DNA of 64,000 nucleotides. It comes from Sinorhizobium alkalisoli (GTDB taxonomy: Bacteria > Pseudomonadota > Alphaproteobacteria > Rhizobiales > Rhizobiaceae). The stretch's first letter is position 1, and each line of letters begins with the position of its first letter. The position numbers and the translations under genes were made by a program. The stretch is from positions 1,674,001-1,738,000 of the forward strand of contig NZ_CP034909.1 of assembly GCF_008932245.1 (NCBI RefSeq), in the 5' to 3' direction. The notes under the pieces are model-generated. The model had not been told where the DNA came from. It ran no database searches and was given only the letters and a program-made list of their open reading frames with translations. Below are positions 44,625 to 53,041 of this stretch, in pieces.

Positions 44625-46808
44625 TTATCGTTGCGCCACCGGGCGTACGAGAGGCGTCACGCGCCGAATGGTGACGCGGCGGTTTTCCTGCTCCGCCTCC
44701 TGTGTGCGGATCTTGAGGAAGCGCTCGCCATAGCCCTGTGTCACCAGGTTTTCCGGCGCGATCCCGTAGACCTCGGAGAGCAGCGTGGCGACCGAATCGG
44801 CGCGCTTGTCCGACAGGAGCAGGTTCGAGCGGTCGGAACCGACGGCATCCGTATGGCCCTCGATGAAGAAGGTTTCGCCCGGGTCCCTCTCGAGGATTTT
44901 CGCCATCGCGTCGGCGACCCTGCGCAATGTCTTTGCCTGCGACATCGACACCTCGGCACTGCCCGTCGCAAAGGTGATGGTGTCGAGATCGACGCGACGA
45001 ACCTTGTCCCGAAGGCGGGCGGAATGGCGGACCTCGTCCATCGTGTAGACGCGCTCGACGCGCTCGACCGGCGGTTCGGACAGGAACTCGTAATAGTCGC
45101 GGTCCGGTTCTTCGGCGTAATCGACAATGTAGTCGTCCACCGGTATCGTCAGCCGCATCGGTGGCAGCTCATAGCCCACGTCGACGATCGCCGGCCGCCG
45201 GCGCTCTTCATATTCCGGCGCATAGATCAGTACATAATCGTTGCCGTCGCGATCGATGCGCGTGCGCTGCAGAATGTCGCCGTAACGGTTGTAGATGGTG
45301 ACGACACGGTAGCCGTCCGGGCGCACGATGGTCTCGCGGTAGCGACCGCGCGGCAGTTCCTCGTAGAAGGTCTCTTCCGCGTCACGCCGCAGGCGTGGTC
45401 GGTCGTCGCCCCGCACGAAGATGCGGTCGCCGGCCTCGAGGATGACGCGGTTCTCGGTCTCTTCGACCACCCGCACCTCGGTGACATTGTTGGTCGTCGT
45501 ATTGTTGACGGTCGTGTTGTTGATCACCGTATTGTTGACCATGGTATTGTTGACGATGTTCGTCGTTTCCGGAACGGCGAATGTGGGAGCTGCCTCGACC
45601 CGCTGCCCCTCTTCGCTGAGCGCCGCCTCCACCTTCTGCGGCAGTCCTTCCGTGAACTCGGCCGGAATTTCCGCCTGCGCGGCGGCATCGTCGGCAGGCG
45701 GCGCTACAATCTCCTCCTTCGCTCGTAGCTCTTCCCGCTGTTGACGCCGGAGTTCGCGCGACCGGTTGCCGCCGGCATTGTCGGCATCCTTGTCGCTGTC
45801 GAGCACGGCCGCACCACCTTCGACGGGGAGTACGACTGTCTCATCGCTGGCCGCCGGGTCCTCGGCGATCTTCTGCTTCTCTTCTACCGTGCGCTCGTCG
45901 ACGACTTCCGGAGCCGGCTGGCCTTCAGGCTGTTCAGCCTGCATCTGCTCCGCTGTTGCAGGCTCTTCACCTTCCGGAACCGGCTGCTGCTCGGCCTCGC
46001 CGGTCTGCTCGGCGGGCTCTTCGGCTGGCGGCTGTTCGGCGGTCGTCTTGTCCTCGGTTGCAGCAGGTGGCTCTTCCGCGGTCTGTTCTTCTTCAGCCTG
46101 GCGCTGCTGTTCTTCCTCGGCGGCGCGCTGCTGTTCTTCCTCGGCGGCACGCTGCTGCTCTTCCTCAGCCGCACGCTGTTTTTCTTCCTCAGCCGCACGC
46201 TGCTGCTCTTCCTCAGCCGCACGCTGCTGCTCTTCCTCGGCAGCCCGCTGCTTTTCTTCCTCGGCAGCACGCTGCTGCTCTTCCTCGGCAGCCCGCTGCT
46301 TGTCTTCCTCCGCCGCACGCTGCTGCTCTTCCTCGGCAGCCCGCTGCTTTTCTTCCTCAGCCGCACGCTGCTGCTCTTCCTCGGCAGCGCGTTGCTTTTC
46401 TTCCTCAGCCGCACGCTGCTGCTCTTCCTCGGCAGCCCGCTGCTTTTCTTCCTCGGCAGCACGTTGCTGCTCTTCCTCGGCAGCCCGCTGCTTTTCTTCC
46501 TCGGCAGCGCGTTGCTGCTCTTCCTCGGCAGCCCGCTGCTTTTCTTCCTCCGCCGCACGCTGCTGCTCTTCCTCGGCAGCCCGCTGCTTTTCTTCCTCGG
46601 CAGCACGTTGCTGCTCTTCCTCGGCCTTGCGCTGCTCTTGCTCGCGCTTCTTCAGGAGCAGCAGCTCTTCGGGCGACAACTCCTCGCCGCCTTCCTGCGC
46701 CACTTCGAACGGCGCCTTCAGGCTGTCGGCCAACGCCGGTTGAACTGCAAGGGACGCCGCGAAAACCGGCAGGGCGACCGTTGCGAAAAGTTTCGATCGA
46801 ATCGTCAT
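44625..46808 (-). CDS. Large OmpA-domain protein with octapeptide repeat region
   Basis: The protein has 727 residues with a signal peptide (MTIRSKLFATVALPVF ... ALADS, about 28). Residues 69-236 are 21 tandem copies of AAEEE(K/Q)QR, alternating K and Q through most of the run, followed by an acidic Pro/Glu-rich stretch. A segment with repeated NNTxV units (TTNIVNNTMVNNTVINNTTV) follows near residue 420. The C-terminal part is an OmpA peptidoglycan-binding domain: TITFATGSAEVS ... FFIEGHTDAVGSDRSNLLLSDKRADSV ... QGYGERF. It probably ties the outer membrane or periplasm to the cell wall, with a long rigid helical spacer. The repeat period of eight does not fit a heptad coiled coil. No gene symbol is justified. 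Confidence 0.88.
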   Translation of the reverse strand: MTIRSKLFATVALPVFAASLAVQPALADSLKAPFEVAQEGGEELSPEELLLLKKREQEQRKAEEEQQRAAEEEKQRAAEEEQQRAAEEEKQRAAEEEQQRAAEEEKQRAAEEEQQRAAEEEKQRAAEEEQQRAAEEEKQRAAEEEQQRAAEEEKQRAAEEEQQRAAEEDKQRAAEEEQQRAAEEEKQRAAEEEQQRAAEEEQQRAAEEEKQRAAEEEQQRAAEEEQQRAAEEEQQRQAEEEQTAEEPPAATEDKTTAEQPPAEEPAEQTGEAEQQPVPEGEEPATAEQMQAEQPEGQPAPEVVDERTVEEKQKIAEDPAASDETVVLPVEGGAAVLDSDKDADNAGGNRSRELRRQQREELRAKEEIVAPPADDAAAQAEIPAEFTEGLPQKVEAALSEEGQRVEAAPTFAVPETTNIVNNTMVNNTVINNTTVNNTTTNNVTEVRVVEETENRVILEAGDRIFVRGDDRPRLRRDAEETFYEELPRGRYRETIVRPDGYRVVTIYNRYGDILQRTRIDRDGNDYVLIYAPEYEERRRPAIVDVGYELPPMRLTIPVDDYIVDYAEEPDRDYYEFLSEPPVERVERVYTMDEVRHSARLRDKVRRVDLDTITFATGSAEVSMSQAKTLRRVADAMAKILERDPGETFFIEGHTDAVGSDRSNLLLSDKRADSVATLLSEVYGIAPENLVTQGYGERFLKIRTQEAEQENRRVTIRRVTPLVRPVAQR
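46101..46604 (-). repeat. In-gene tandem repeat, 21 units of 24 bases
   Basis: The DNA consists of 24-base units coding AAEEE(K/Q)QR; alternating units give a 48-base higher-order period. Copies are nearly identical on the coding strand, so slippage could change copy number between strains. Long plus-strand open frames opposite this region are by-products of the repeat. Confidence 0.85.
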
Positions 46809-47146
46809 TCTCTTTCATCCTCCTGATACCGGCGCATCGGCACGCCTTGTCCGGCCTTATGTCAGCCGGCACTGTCGCCATCGCAACGCGACAGCCGCGG
46901 GTCGGTTCCGCCCAAGGCCTATCGAAGCCTACATTAACTGCGCATGAACGGGCCGTTCATCGCCTGCGATGATCGGAGGCGCCGAAAATGCGGCAATGCA
47001 CACAGCGGCTCCGCGCGTGACGCTTTCCTGTTGATTTTTGCAGGAAAACCGTACGAATATCGCGGCAACCGGCGGCGCTCGCCCCGGGCTAATGTGGCAT
47101 CCGCGAACAACAAGAAACCGGGTGCCGGCCAACAGAGAGGATCATC
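46809..47146. promoter_or_regulatory. Intergenic region between the OmpA-domain gene and the ABC importer, with a palindrome
   Basis: This 338-base gap divides two divergent genes. ATGAACGG-g-CCGTTCAT (46944-46960) is a 17-base palindrome with 8-base arms, a plausible operator for one or both genes. I see no other gene or RIME copy. Confidence 0.5.
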
Positions 47147-47929
47147 ATGCGTATTTCCAGACGGCTGGCAGCTGCCGCATCGGCTGCCGTTCTCGTATTC
47201 CTGGCAGGCTCGGCCATGGCAGAGGGCGAAAAGGTCGTTATCGGCACCGAAGGCGCCTACCCGCCCTTCAATAATCTCGAGGCGGACGGCACGCTGACCG
47301 GTTTCGATATCGACATTGCCAAGGCGCTCTGCGAGGAGATGAAGGCCGAATGCACCTTCGTGACGCAGGACTGGGACGGCGCCATTCCGGCGCTGATCGC
47401 CAAGAAATATGACGCGTTCATCGCGTCCATGTCGATTACCGAGGAACGCAAGCAAAAGGTCGACTTCACCAACAAATACTACAACACGCCGCCGGCGATC
47501 GTCGTACCGAAGGATTCGCCGATCACCGAAGCGACCGAAGCGGCGCTCGACGGGAAGACGCTCGGCGCGCAGAGCTCCACCACCCATTCCAACTATGCCG
47601 AAGCGCATATGAAGGGTGCCGATCTGAAGCTCTATCCGACGGCCGACGAATATAAGCTTGATCTCGCCAACGGCCGCATCGATGCTGCCATCGACGATGT
47701 CGTCGTGATCTCTGAATGGCTGAAGACCGACGACGGCGCCTGCTGCAAGCTGCTCGGCACGTTGCCGGTCGACCCGGTCATCAATGGCGAAGGCGCCGGG
47801 ATCGCCCTGCGCAAGGGCGACGACGAACTGCGCGAGAAGTTCAACAAGGCGATCGAGGCCATTCGCGCCAACGGGAAATATCAGGAAATCAACGAGAAAT
47901 ACTTCCCGTTCGACGTCTACGGCAGCTGA
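47147..47929 (+). CDS. Basic amino-acid ABC transporter substrate-binding protein
   Basis: The product has 260 residues and a signal peptide (MRISRRLAAAASAAVL ... SAMAEG). It belongs to the SBP family 3: VIGTEGAYPPFNNLEADGTLTGFDIDIAKAL, FDAFIASMSITEERKQKVDFT, GKTLGAQSSTTHSNYA and NGRIDAAIDD are the conserved landmarks. DFD/DIDIA and the Arg/Lys-binding features suggest arginine, ornithine, lysine or histidine (HisJ/OccT type). A terminator-like hairpin separates it from the permease genes. GAGAGGATC precedes the ATG. Confidence 0.92.
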   Translation: MRISRRLAAAASAAVLVFLAGSAMAEGEKVVIGTEGAYPPFNNLEADGTLTGFDIDIAKALCEEMKAECTFVTQDWDGAIPALIAKKYDAFIASMSITEERKQKVDFTNKYYNTPPAIVVPKDSPITEATEAALDGKTLGAQSSTTHSNYAEAHMKGADLKLYPTADEYKLDLANGRIDAAIDDVVVISEWLKTDDGACCKLLGTLPVDPVINGEGAGIALRKGDDELREKFNKAIEAIRANGKYQEINEKYFPFDVYGS

Positions 47930-47994
47930 CCACCGGGATTTCGGCGACGATAGAGCGCTTATGCCGGGAAATTCTCGGTTGATGAAGAAAATGC

Positions 47995-48026
47995 AACGGC
48001 GGACGGCTTGCCCTTCCGCCGTTTTT
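47995..48026 (+). terminator. Terminator-like hairpin between the binding-protein and permease genes
   Basis: AACGGCGGA (47995-48003) pairs with TCCGCCGTT (48015-48023) around an 11-base loop and is followed by TTT then G. It should stop part of the transcripts, giving more binding protein than permease. Confidence 0.7.
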
Positions 48027-48094
48027 GTCTGACAAGAAGAGACAAGAACAAGCGTCATCGACGACAATAAGAACATAAAGGGGAATCTACCGGC

Positions 48095-48898
48095 ATGAGC
48101 GGACTGTTTGCCGCCATTTACTCCGGTCTCGCCTGGGTCATATCGATCATCGATCCGTTCTGCGGCCCGATCGGCATCTTGAACCTGTTCGGATCGGACA
48201 CGCTGCTTGCCTGCGGCGATACCGGGTGGGGAGACGAGATCGCCTATGGTTTTCTCGTCACCGCGAGCCTGGCGATCGCCACGCTGCCCATCGGGCTGAC
48301 CGTCGGCTTCTTCATTGCACTCGCCAAGCAGTCGAATGAGCGGTCGCTACGACTTGCTGCCAATATCTACACGACGATCTTCCGCGGCCTGCCCGAACTT
48401 CTGACCCTGTTCATCGTCTATTACGGTCTGCAGATTCTCGTGCAGCAATTCCTTGCCGGCGTCGGCTACGAAGGACCCGTCGAGATCAACGCCTTCGTCG
48501 CCGGCATGATCGCGCTCGGAGTCGTCTTTTCCGCCTATTGTTCGGAGGTGCTGCTCTCCGCCTTCAAGGCCATTCCCCAGGGACAGTACGAGGCCGGGGA
48601 CGCACTTGGCTTGCATCGCGGCGCCACGATGCGGCTTGTTATCCTGCCGCAGTTGGTGCGCATAGCCCTTCCCGGCCTCGGCAATCTCTGGATGGCCCTG
48701 CTCAAGGATACCGCACTGGTCTCGGTCATCGGCCTGCCCGACATCCTGCGCCAGACCGGCATTGCCGCGCGCGTCACCAAGCAAGCCTTCGAGTTCTTCG
48801 GCATTGCCTGCATCCTCTTCCTGATCCTGGCGATGCTTTCGTCGATTGCCTTTTCGGCGATCGAACGCCGGACGAAACGTGCGGAGATGGGGCGATGA
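48095..48898 (+). CDS. Amino-acid ABC transporter permease (HisQ-like)
   Basis: The product has 267 residues and several hydrophobic helices. It contains the binding-protein-dependent permease domain, with IFRGLPELLTLFIVYYG, the EAA loop SAFKAIPQGQYEAGDALGLHRG, LLKDTALVSVIGLPDI and the C-terminal helix. It pairs with the following permease. Its ATG follows AAGGGGAATC, and its stop overlaps the next gene as ATGA. Confidence 0.92.
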   Translation: MSGLFAAIYSGLAWVISIIDPFCGPIGILNLFGSDTLLACGDTGWGDEIAYGFLVTASLAIATLPIGLTVGFFIALAKQSNERSLRLAANIYTTIFRGLPELLTLFIVYYGLQILVQQFLAGVGYEGPVEINAFVAGMIALGVVFSAYCSEVLLSAFKAIPQGQYEAGDALGLHRGATMRLVILPQLVRIALPGLGNLWMALLKDTALVSVIGLPDILRQTGIAARVTKQAFEFFGIACILFLILAMLSSIAFSAIERRTKRAEMGR

Positions 48899-49725
48899 GC
48901 ATTGCCGAAACGATGATCCCACCGCAGGCCCCGCCGCCGGCCCCTCCTAAGGCCTACACGCTCTCCCGCTTTCTCGGCAGCGTCACCCTCGGCATCTGGC
49001 TCGCAGTCGCGGTCGGCATTTTCCTCACCGTCGTGAATGGCTGGGACCCGGAGAAATTCTCGCGCTACGGACCGAGCTTCCTTTCCGGCCTGGGCGTGAC
49101 GCTGGCGCTTGTCGGCTCGTCGATACTGCTCGGAGCGGTCCTGTCGCTGCCCGTGGCGCTCGGGCGCATGTCGAAGAACAGGTTCTGGTCCTGGCTCGCC
49201 TATGCCTATGTCTACTTCTTCCGCGGCACGCCGCTGATCACGCAGCTCTTCCTCGTCTATTACGGCCTCGGCAGCTTCCGCCCTGAGCTCGATTCCGTCG
49301 GGCTGTGGTGGTTCTTCCGGGATGCCTGGAATTGCGCGCTCTTTACCTTCACGCTGAACACCGCCGCCTATCAGGCCGAGATCCTGCGCGGAGCGATCCA
49401 GAGCGTGCCGCGGGGTCAGCATGAAGGCGCCGCCGCCCTCGGCCTGCCGCGAGGCGTCGCCTTCTTCAAGGTGATCCTGCCGCAGGCAATGATCGTCGCC
49501 TTGCGCCCCTATGGCAATGAGATCGTCCTGATGATCAAGGGCTCGGCGATCGTCGCGATCGTCACCGTTTTCGATCTGATGGGCGAGACGCGGCGCGCCT
49601 TCTCGCGCACCTTCGACTATCAGATGTATATCTGGGCCGCAGCACTGTACCTCGTCATGGTGGAATTGCTGCGCAACATCTGGGCCTGGCTTGAAGCCCG
49701 GCTGACGCGGCACCTGAAGCGCTGA
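48895..49725 (+). CDS. Amino-acid ABC transporter permease (HisM-like)
   Basis: The product has 276 residues. After a Pro-rich N-terminus (MIPPQAPPPAPPK) it has the permease core, with FFRGTPLITQLFLVYYG, the EAA loop RGAIQSVPRGQHEGAAALGLPRG and MIKGSAIVAIVTVFDL. It forms a heterodimer with the upstream permease. No ATP-binding subunit gene lies in the window downstream, so the ATPase must come from elsewhere in the genome. It overlaps the upstream gene by four bases. Confidence 0.92.
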   Translation: MSIAETMIPPQAPPPAPPKAYTLSRFLGSVTLGIWLAVAVGIFLTVVNGWDPEKFSRYGPSFLSGLGVTLALVGSSILLGAVLSLPVALGRMSKNRFWSWLAYAYVYFFRGTPLITQLFLVYYGLGSFRPELDSVGLWWFFRDAWNCALFTFTLNTAAYQAEILRGAIQSVPRGQHEGAAALGLPRGVAFFKVILPQAMIVALRPYGNEIVLMIKGSAIVAIVTVFDLMGETRRAFSRTFDYQMYIWAAALYLVMVELLRNIWAWLEARLTRHLKR

Positions 49726-49741
49726 GGCAGGCCGGAAAACG

Positions 49742-49768
49742 TCCGTGGCGGACCCGTGTCGCCACGGA
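49742..49768 (+). terminator. Hairpin after the permease genes
   Basis: TCCGTGGCG pairs with CGCCACGGA around GACCCGTGT, a perfect 9-base stem 16 bases after the stop. No T-run follows, so its termination activity is uncertain. Confidence 0.5.
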
Positions 49769-49914
49769 AGCGGTCTGGCAGCACTCGCCGAAGGTTGCTG
49801 CTAAGCCTTTGTTATTACCTACTTTTTATGCATTTCCGACAGATATTAGCTCTTGATTAAGGAATCAAGCGCCCCATCATAGAAACCAACCTTTGTGAAG
49901 AAGTGAGGTTCTTG

Positions 49915-50181
49915 ATGACGAACGACATGGAACTGCAACTGAAGGGTTACGGCTTGACGACGGCCCACATTCTTTATCGGATGCCGGACCACCCGGCTCT
50001 CCTGCAGACCTATATCTGGCAGCATTACGACATCGCGCCCGATTTTCCGGAGATGCGCAACTTCCTCAGGTTCTGGCAGGAAAAGCTGGACGGACCGTTA
50101 CACTCGGTACGCTACGTGCACCGCAAGCTGATATCCGCCAGCGAATGGCGGGCGCTGAAGGGAGAATTCATTCTCCACTGA
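49915..50181 (+). CDS. usg: Usg family protein
   Basis: The product has 88 residues and belongs to the small alphaproteobacterial Usg family: MTNDMELQLKGYGLTTAHIL, YRMPDHPALLQTYIWQHYD, APDFPEMRNFLRFWQEKLDG and SVRYVHRKLISASEWR. The function is unknown; the name in some genomes derives from a neighbour of a phosphoribosylanthranilate isomerase gene. GTGAGG precedes ATG 49915. The preceding leader contains CTTGATT-aagg-AATCAAG (49852-49869), a 7-base hairpin 45 bases before the start. Confidence 0.85.
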   Translation: MTNDMELQLKGYGLTTAHILYRMPDHPALLQTYIWQHYDIAPDFPEMRNFLRFWQEKLDGPLHSVRYVHRKLISASEWRALKGEFILH

Positions 50182-50214
50182 GCGTTCCGCGCCGGCCCGG
50201 CGCAACCGATCCGG

Positions 50215-50940
50215 TCAGACATGCACTTGACCGTGGGCCAGTTCGCCCTCCCGCTCCTCCCGGCGAAACGAGCCATAGAGAATGAGACCGTAAAAGAGCG
50301 CAACGAAGATCAGCACAATTGAACCCGGCAAAGGACCGAGGGCAGTATTTTCGAAGAGGTCACTCCAGGAGTGCACGGGGCCGAGGAATTCGCCGGCCAT
50401 GGACATTTTCGACGAGGAAATTTTCAGAGCCCAGGCCAGGAGCAGGATCAGATACATCCAGCAGTAATTGCGCTGCAACCGTCGGCAGACTGCATCCTTG
50501 TAGCTCATCAGGAAGATCGGCTTGCGCAGGCTCGTGGCGATGGAGGTCGACCACTTGGCGCTCGGCACTCCGTCCGGCGCAAGGACTTGCGCGAAATAGC
50601 CGCGCTCCAGTTGGCGCACGCGGGCGCGGTAAACGTCGAAGAAGCGATAGCGCCTCGCCTCGATCAACAGCAGCAGGCTGATCAGCAGCATGGCAAAGAG
50701 CAGTACGCCATGATGCGAGGTGGGGGTCGACAGGGAAACGGAAAGCATCGCCGCGACGACCGTGATCGCCCAGTTCGAGGTCCGGTCTATCCGGTCCCGC
50801 CAACCCGCCATCCGGCCCATCTCGCCGCGATAATAATGGACGATCGTATTGATCGTCTCCTGCGAGGACTGCGGCAGCGGCGGACCTTTTTCCTCCGGCA
50901 GTCCCGTTTCCAGTGTCAGCGGGCTCAGTTCAGAAGCCAT
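50215..50940 (-). CDS. DUF2270 membrane protein
   Basis: The product has 241 residues from ATG 50940 (GGGAGGA at suitable spacing; ATG 50946 is too close to it). Four hydrophobic segments are visible, at NWAITVVAAMLSVSL, VLLFAMLLISLLLLIE, MYLILLLAWALKI and SIVLIFVALFYGLILYG. The YRGEMGRMAGWRDRIDRTSNWAI segment and RYRFFDVYRARVRQLERGYF are characteristic of DUF2270. Function unknown, an integral inner membrane protein. It ends 33 bases from the convergent usg gene. Confidence 0.82.
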   Translation of the reverse strand: MASELSPLTLETGLPEEKGPPLPQSSQETINTIVHYYRGEMGRMAGWRDRIDRTSNWAITVVAAMLSVSLSTPTSHHGVLLFAMLLISLLLLIEARRYRFFDVYRARVRQLERGYFAQVLAPDGVPSAKWSTSIATSLRKPIFLMSYKDAVCRRLQRNYCWMYLILLLAWALKISSSKMSMAGEFLGPVHSWSDLFENTALGPLPGSIVLIFVALFYGLILYGSFRREEREGELAHGQVHV

Positions 50941-51134
50941 CGGCATTCCTCCCGGTAATTCATTGTTTTGCCGATGATGACTCCATTCCCGCTGCGGATA
51001 AATGCCGGAGTCTTGCGCTTCGTCAGTTTTTGACCATCGGTTGAGGTTCCGATCACCCACGGAACGGCACGGAGGTCTAACGCCGCTCCGTCGAGGCAAT
51101 TGCCAAAGGCCGCCCACGGTCGTAAGAAGCGACC

Positions 51135-51962
51135 ATGACGCAGAAGAGCAAGAAGATCGACGAGGAAGCGCTGGCGGAAGCCTATAACCGCGCCCTCGCT
51201 TTGGAAAAAGCCGGCAACTTCGACGCGGCCGCCGCCGCCTATCGGGAAGTGCTGGATCTCGACCCGGAGGATCATGGAGGAGCCTCCGTGCGTCTCGCCT
51301 CCATGGGGCGCGGCGACACGCCGATCAAGGCTCCGGATGCCTATGTCGCGACGCTTTTCGACCAGCACGCGGAGGTCTTCGACAATGTCCTTGTCGATCA
51401 GCTCGATTATTGCGTGCCGCTCCTCGTCCGCCAGCGCATCCAGGCGCTCGGCTTGGCGCCGTTCAAACGGGTTCTCGATCTCGGCTGCGGCACCGGCCTG
51501 ACCGGCGGCGCCTTACGCGATATGGCCGAGGACATCACCGGCGTCGACCTTTCGGAGAGCATGGTCGAGATCGCCCATGAGAAGGATCTCTACGAGACGC
51601 TTTATGTTGCGGAAGCCGTCGATTTCCTCGACGACAATGACGACGAGGCGTTCGATCTGATCGTCGCGACGGATGTCCTGCCTTATATGGGCGCCCTGGA
51701 AGCGCTTTTCTTCGGAGCCGTCGACAATCTCGTCCCCGGCGGCCTGCTGATCTTTTCCAGCGAAACGCTGCCCGAGGAAGACTTCGCGGGACGATCCTAC
51801 ATGGTCGGCCTGCATCAGCGCTTCGCCCATTCGGAGGCCTATCTGAAAGACCGCCTCACGGCGACCGGATTCGAGGTCGTCGAGGTCGGCGACATAACCG
51901 TTCGCATGGAAGAAGGCGCGCCGATCGCCGGTCAACTGGTCATCGCTCGCTTCAAGCCCTGA
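51135..51962 (+). CDS. TPR-containing class I methyltransferase
   Basis: The product has 275 residues. The first about 50 residues form a TPR (LAEAYNRALALEKAGNFDAAAAAYREVLDLDP). The SAM-binding domain follows: VLDLGCGTGLTGGALRD (motif I), ITGVDLSESMVEIAHEK (Asp at the end of strand 2), FDLIVATDVLPYMG (motif III) and LVPGGLLIFSSE. This resembles the rhizobial TPR-methyltransferases of unknown substrate. Its ATG has only a weak ribosome binding site (TAAGAAGC). Confidence 0.85.
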   Translation: MTQKSKKIDEEALAEAYNRALALEKAGNFDAAAAAYREVLDLDPEDHGGASVRLASMGRGDTPIKAPDAYVATLFDQHAEVFDNVLVDQLDYCVPLLVRQRIQALGLAPFKRVLDLGCGTGLTGGALRDMAEDITGVDLSESMVEIAHEKDLYETLYVAEAVDFLDDNDDEAFDLIVATDVLPYMGALEALFFGAVDNLVPGGLLIFSSETLPEEDFAGRSYMVGLHQRFAHSEAYLKDRLTATGFEVVEVGDITVRMEEGAPIAGQLVIARFKP

Positions 51963-52129
51963 GCCCAGTCCCGACGAAGTCCTGAAAGCGCCATTGGCAG
52001 CGCCTCGTTGCCGGCGCTCGCCTCCCGTCTCTTCTGAACTCCAGGCACAATCGCGAGTTGGTGAATTCGGCTCGCGTTTAGCTTGCATTAACCATGCGCC
52101 GCTAGGGTCCAGACGGATCTATAACGGAG

Positions 52130-52960
52130 ATGGGGCCCGTGTTTCGAACGACCACTTTAGCACTGCTGTGCTTATCGAGTTCCAACGTCGCATTCGCTGC
52201 CGACGTGGATGAGCCACTTATCGGTTGGGGGGCGTATCATGAGCCCGTCGTCGAAGTCGCCTCTGGCGGCGTAACGGGATATGTCGAGGGCTCCTACGCG
52301 AACAGCGTCGACGATGTCGATGCGGACGCCTGGGAATTGAGAGGCGCGATCAATGTCGACGCCGGCTCCGGCATGAATCTGCAAGTCGATCTCGGCTATG
52401 CGCGCGTCGGCATAGAAGATCTCGATATCGACAAGTTCGACGGGGGCCTTCATGGCTATTATCGGGATGAACTCTATGCGGCCGGCGCCTTCTTCGGGGC
52501 GTCCCGATTCGATGCCGGTCTGTCGGAGGACATCAAGGACTACATGGGCGGCATCGAGGGCGCCTTCTTCCAGGATACCTGGACCCTGGTCGGAGCGGCC
52601 GGCTACGGTCAAACCGATCTGGGCGGCCTCGACGCCGATCACTATATGGGCGCGCTCGGCGCACGCTGGTACGCGACCGACAACGTCCGTTTCGACGTCG
52701 ATGGCACGCTCGATCGCGTAACCGACGGGGGTGACGACCTGGACGTCCAGACCCTGAAGCTCACGGCGAACTACCGACCCGAGCTGATGCCGGTCACGTT
52801 GTTCGCAGGCTACAAGTACACGGATGTCGATTTGGCGGACACTCTCTCCGGCGACAGCAACACCATTTTCGGCGGACTGCGCTTCTCCTATGGCACCGGC
52901 AGCCTCAAGGAAGATGAACGCCGCGGCCCGATCTGGTCGAACCGCAGCGTATCGTTCTAA
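52130..52960 (+). CDS. Outer membrane beta-barrel protein
   Basis: The product has 276 residues with a signal peptide (TTTLALLCLSSSNVAFA) and no helical membrane segment. The mature part alternates hydrophobic and polar residues in Gly- and Asp-rich strands (GVTGYVEGSYANSVDDVDAD, MNLQVDLGYARVGIEDLD, TWTLVGAAGYGQTDLGG, MPVTLFAGYKYTDVDLADTL) and ends with Phe (SVSF), the outer membrane sorting signal. The acidic repeats may bind calcium. AACGGAG lies before ATG 52130. Function unknown. Confidence 0.75.
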   Translation: MGPVFRTTTLALLCLSSSNVAFAADVDEPLIGWGAYHEPVVEVASGGVTGYVEGSYANSVDDVDADAWELRGAINVDAGSGMNLQVDLGYARVGIEDLDIDKFDGGLHGYYRDELYAAGAFFGASRFDAGLSEDIKDYMGGIEGAFFQDTWTLVGAAGYGQTDLGGLDADHYMGALGARWYATDNVRFDVDGTLDRVTDGGDDLDVQTLKLTANYRPELMPVTLFAGYKYTDVDLADTLSGDSNTIFGGLRFSYGTGSLKEDERRGPIWSNRSVSF

Positions 52961-52971
52961 GAACACTTTTG

Positions 52972-53022
52972 CTGCGCCGTGCGTGTTTTCAGTCGGTCCG
53001 TCTGATTGGACGCGCGGCGCAG
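52972..53022. terminator. Hairpin between convergent barrel and VOC genes
   Basis: CTGCGCCGTGCGT (52972-52984) pairs with ACGCGCGGCGCAG (53010-53022) with one G-T pair; 13-base stem and a 25-base loop. It lies between the stop codons of two convergent genes and could end transcription from both sides. It has a faint resemblance to the RIME left palindrome. Confidence 0.5.
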
Positions 53023-53041
53023 GAACTGTTCCGGACCCTGC

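Noticed and set aside
46101..46604. Regular 24-base repeats as a CRISPR-like or satellite array.
   Set aside because: The units are contiguous with no spacers and encode a regular peptide in frame.
45741..46972. Long plus-strand open frames opposite the OmpA-domain gene.
   Set aside because: They arise from repeat codons on the other strand, have Ser/Cys/Leu-rich low-complexity translations, and no ribosome binding site.
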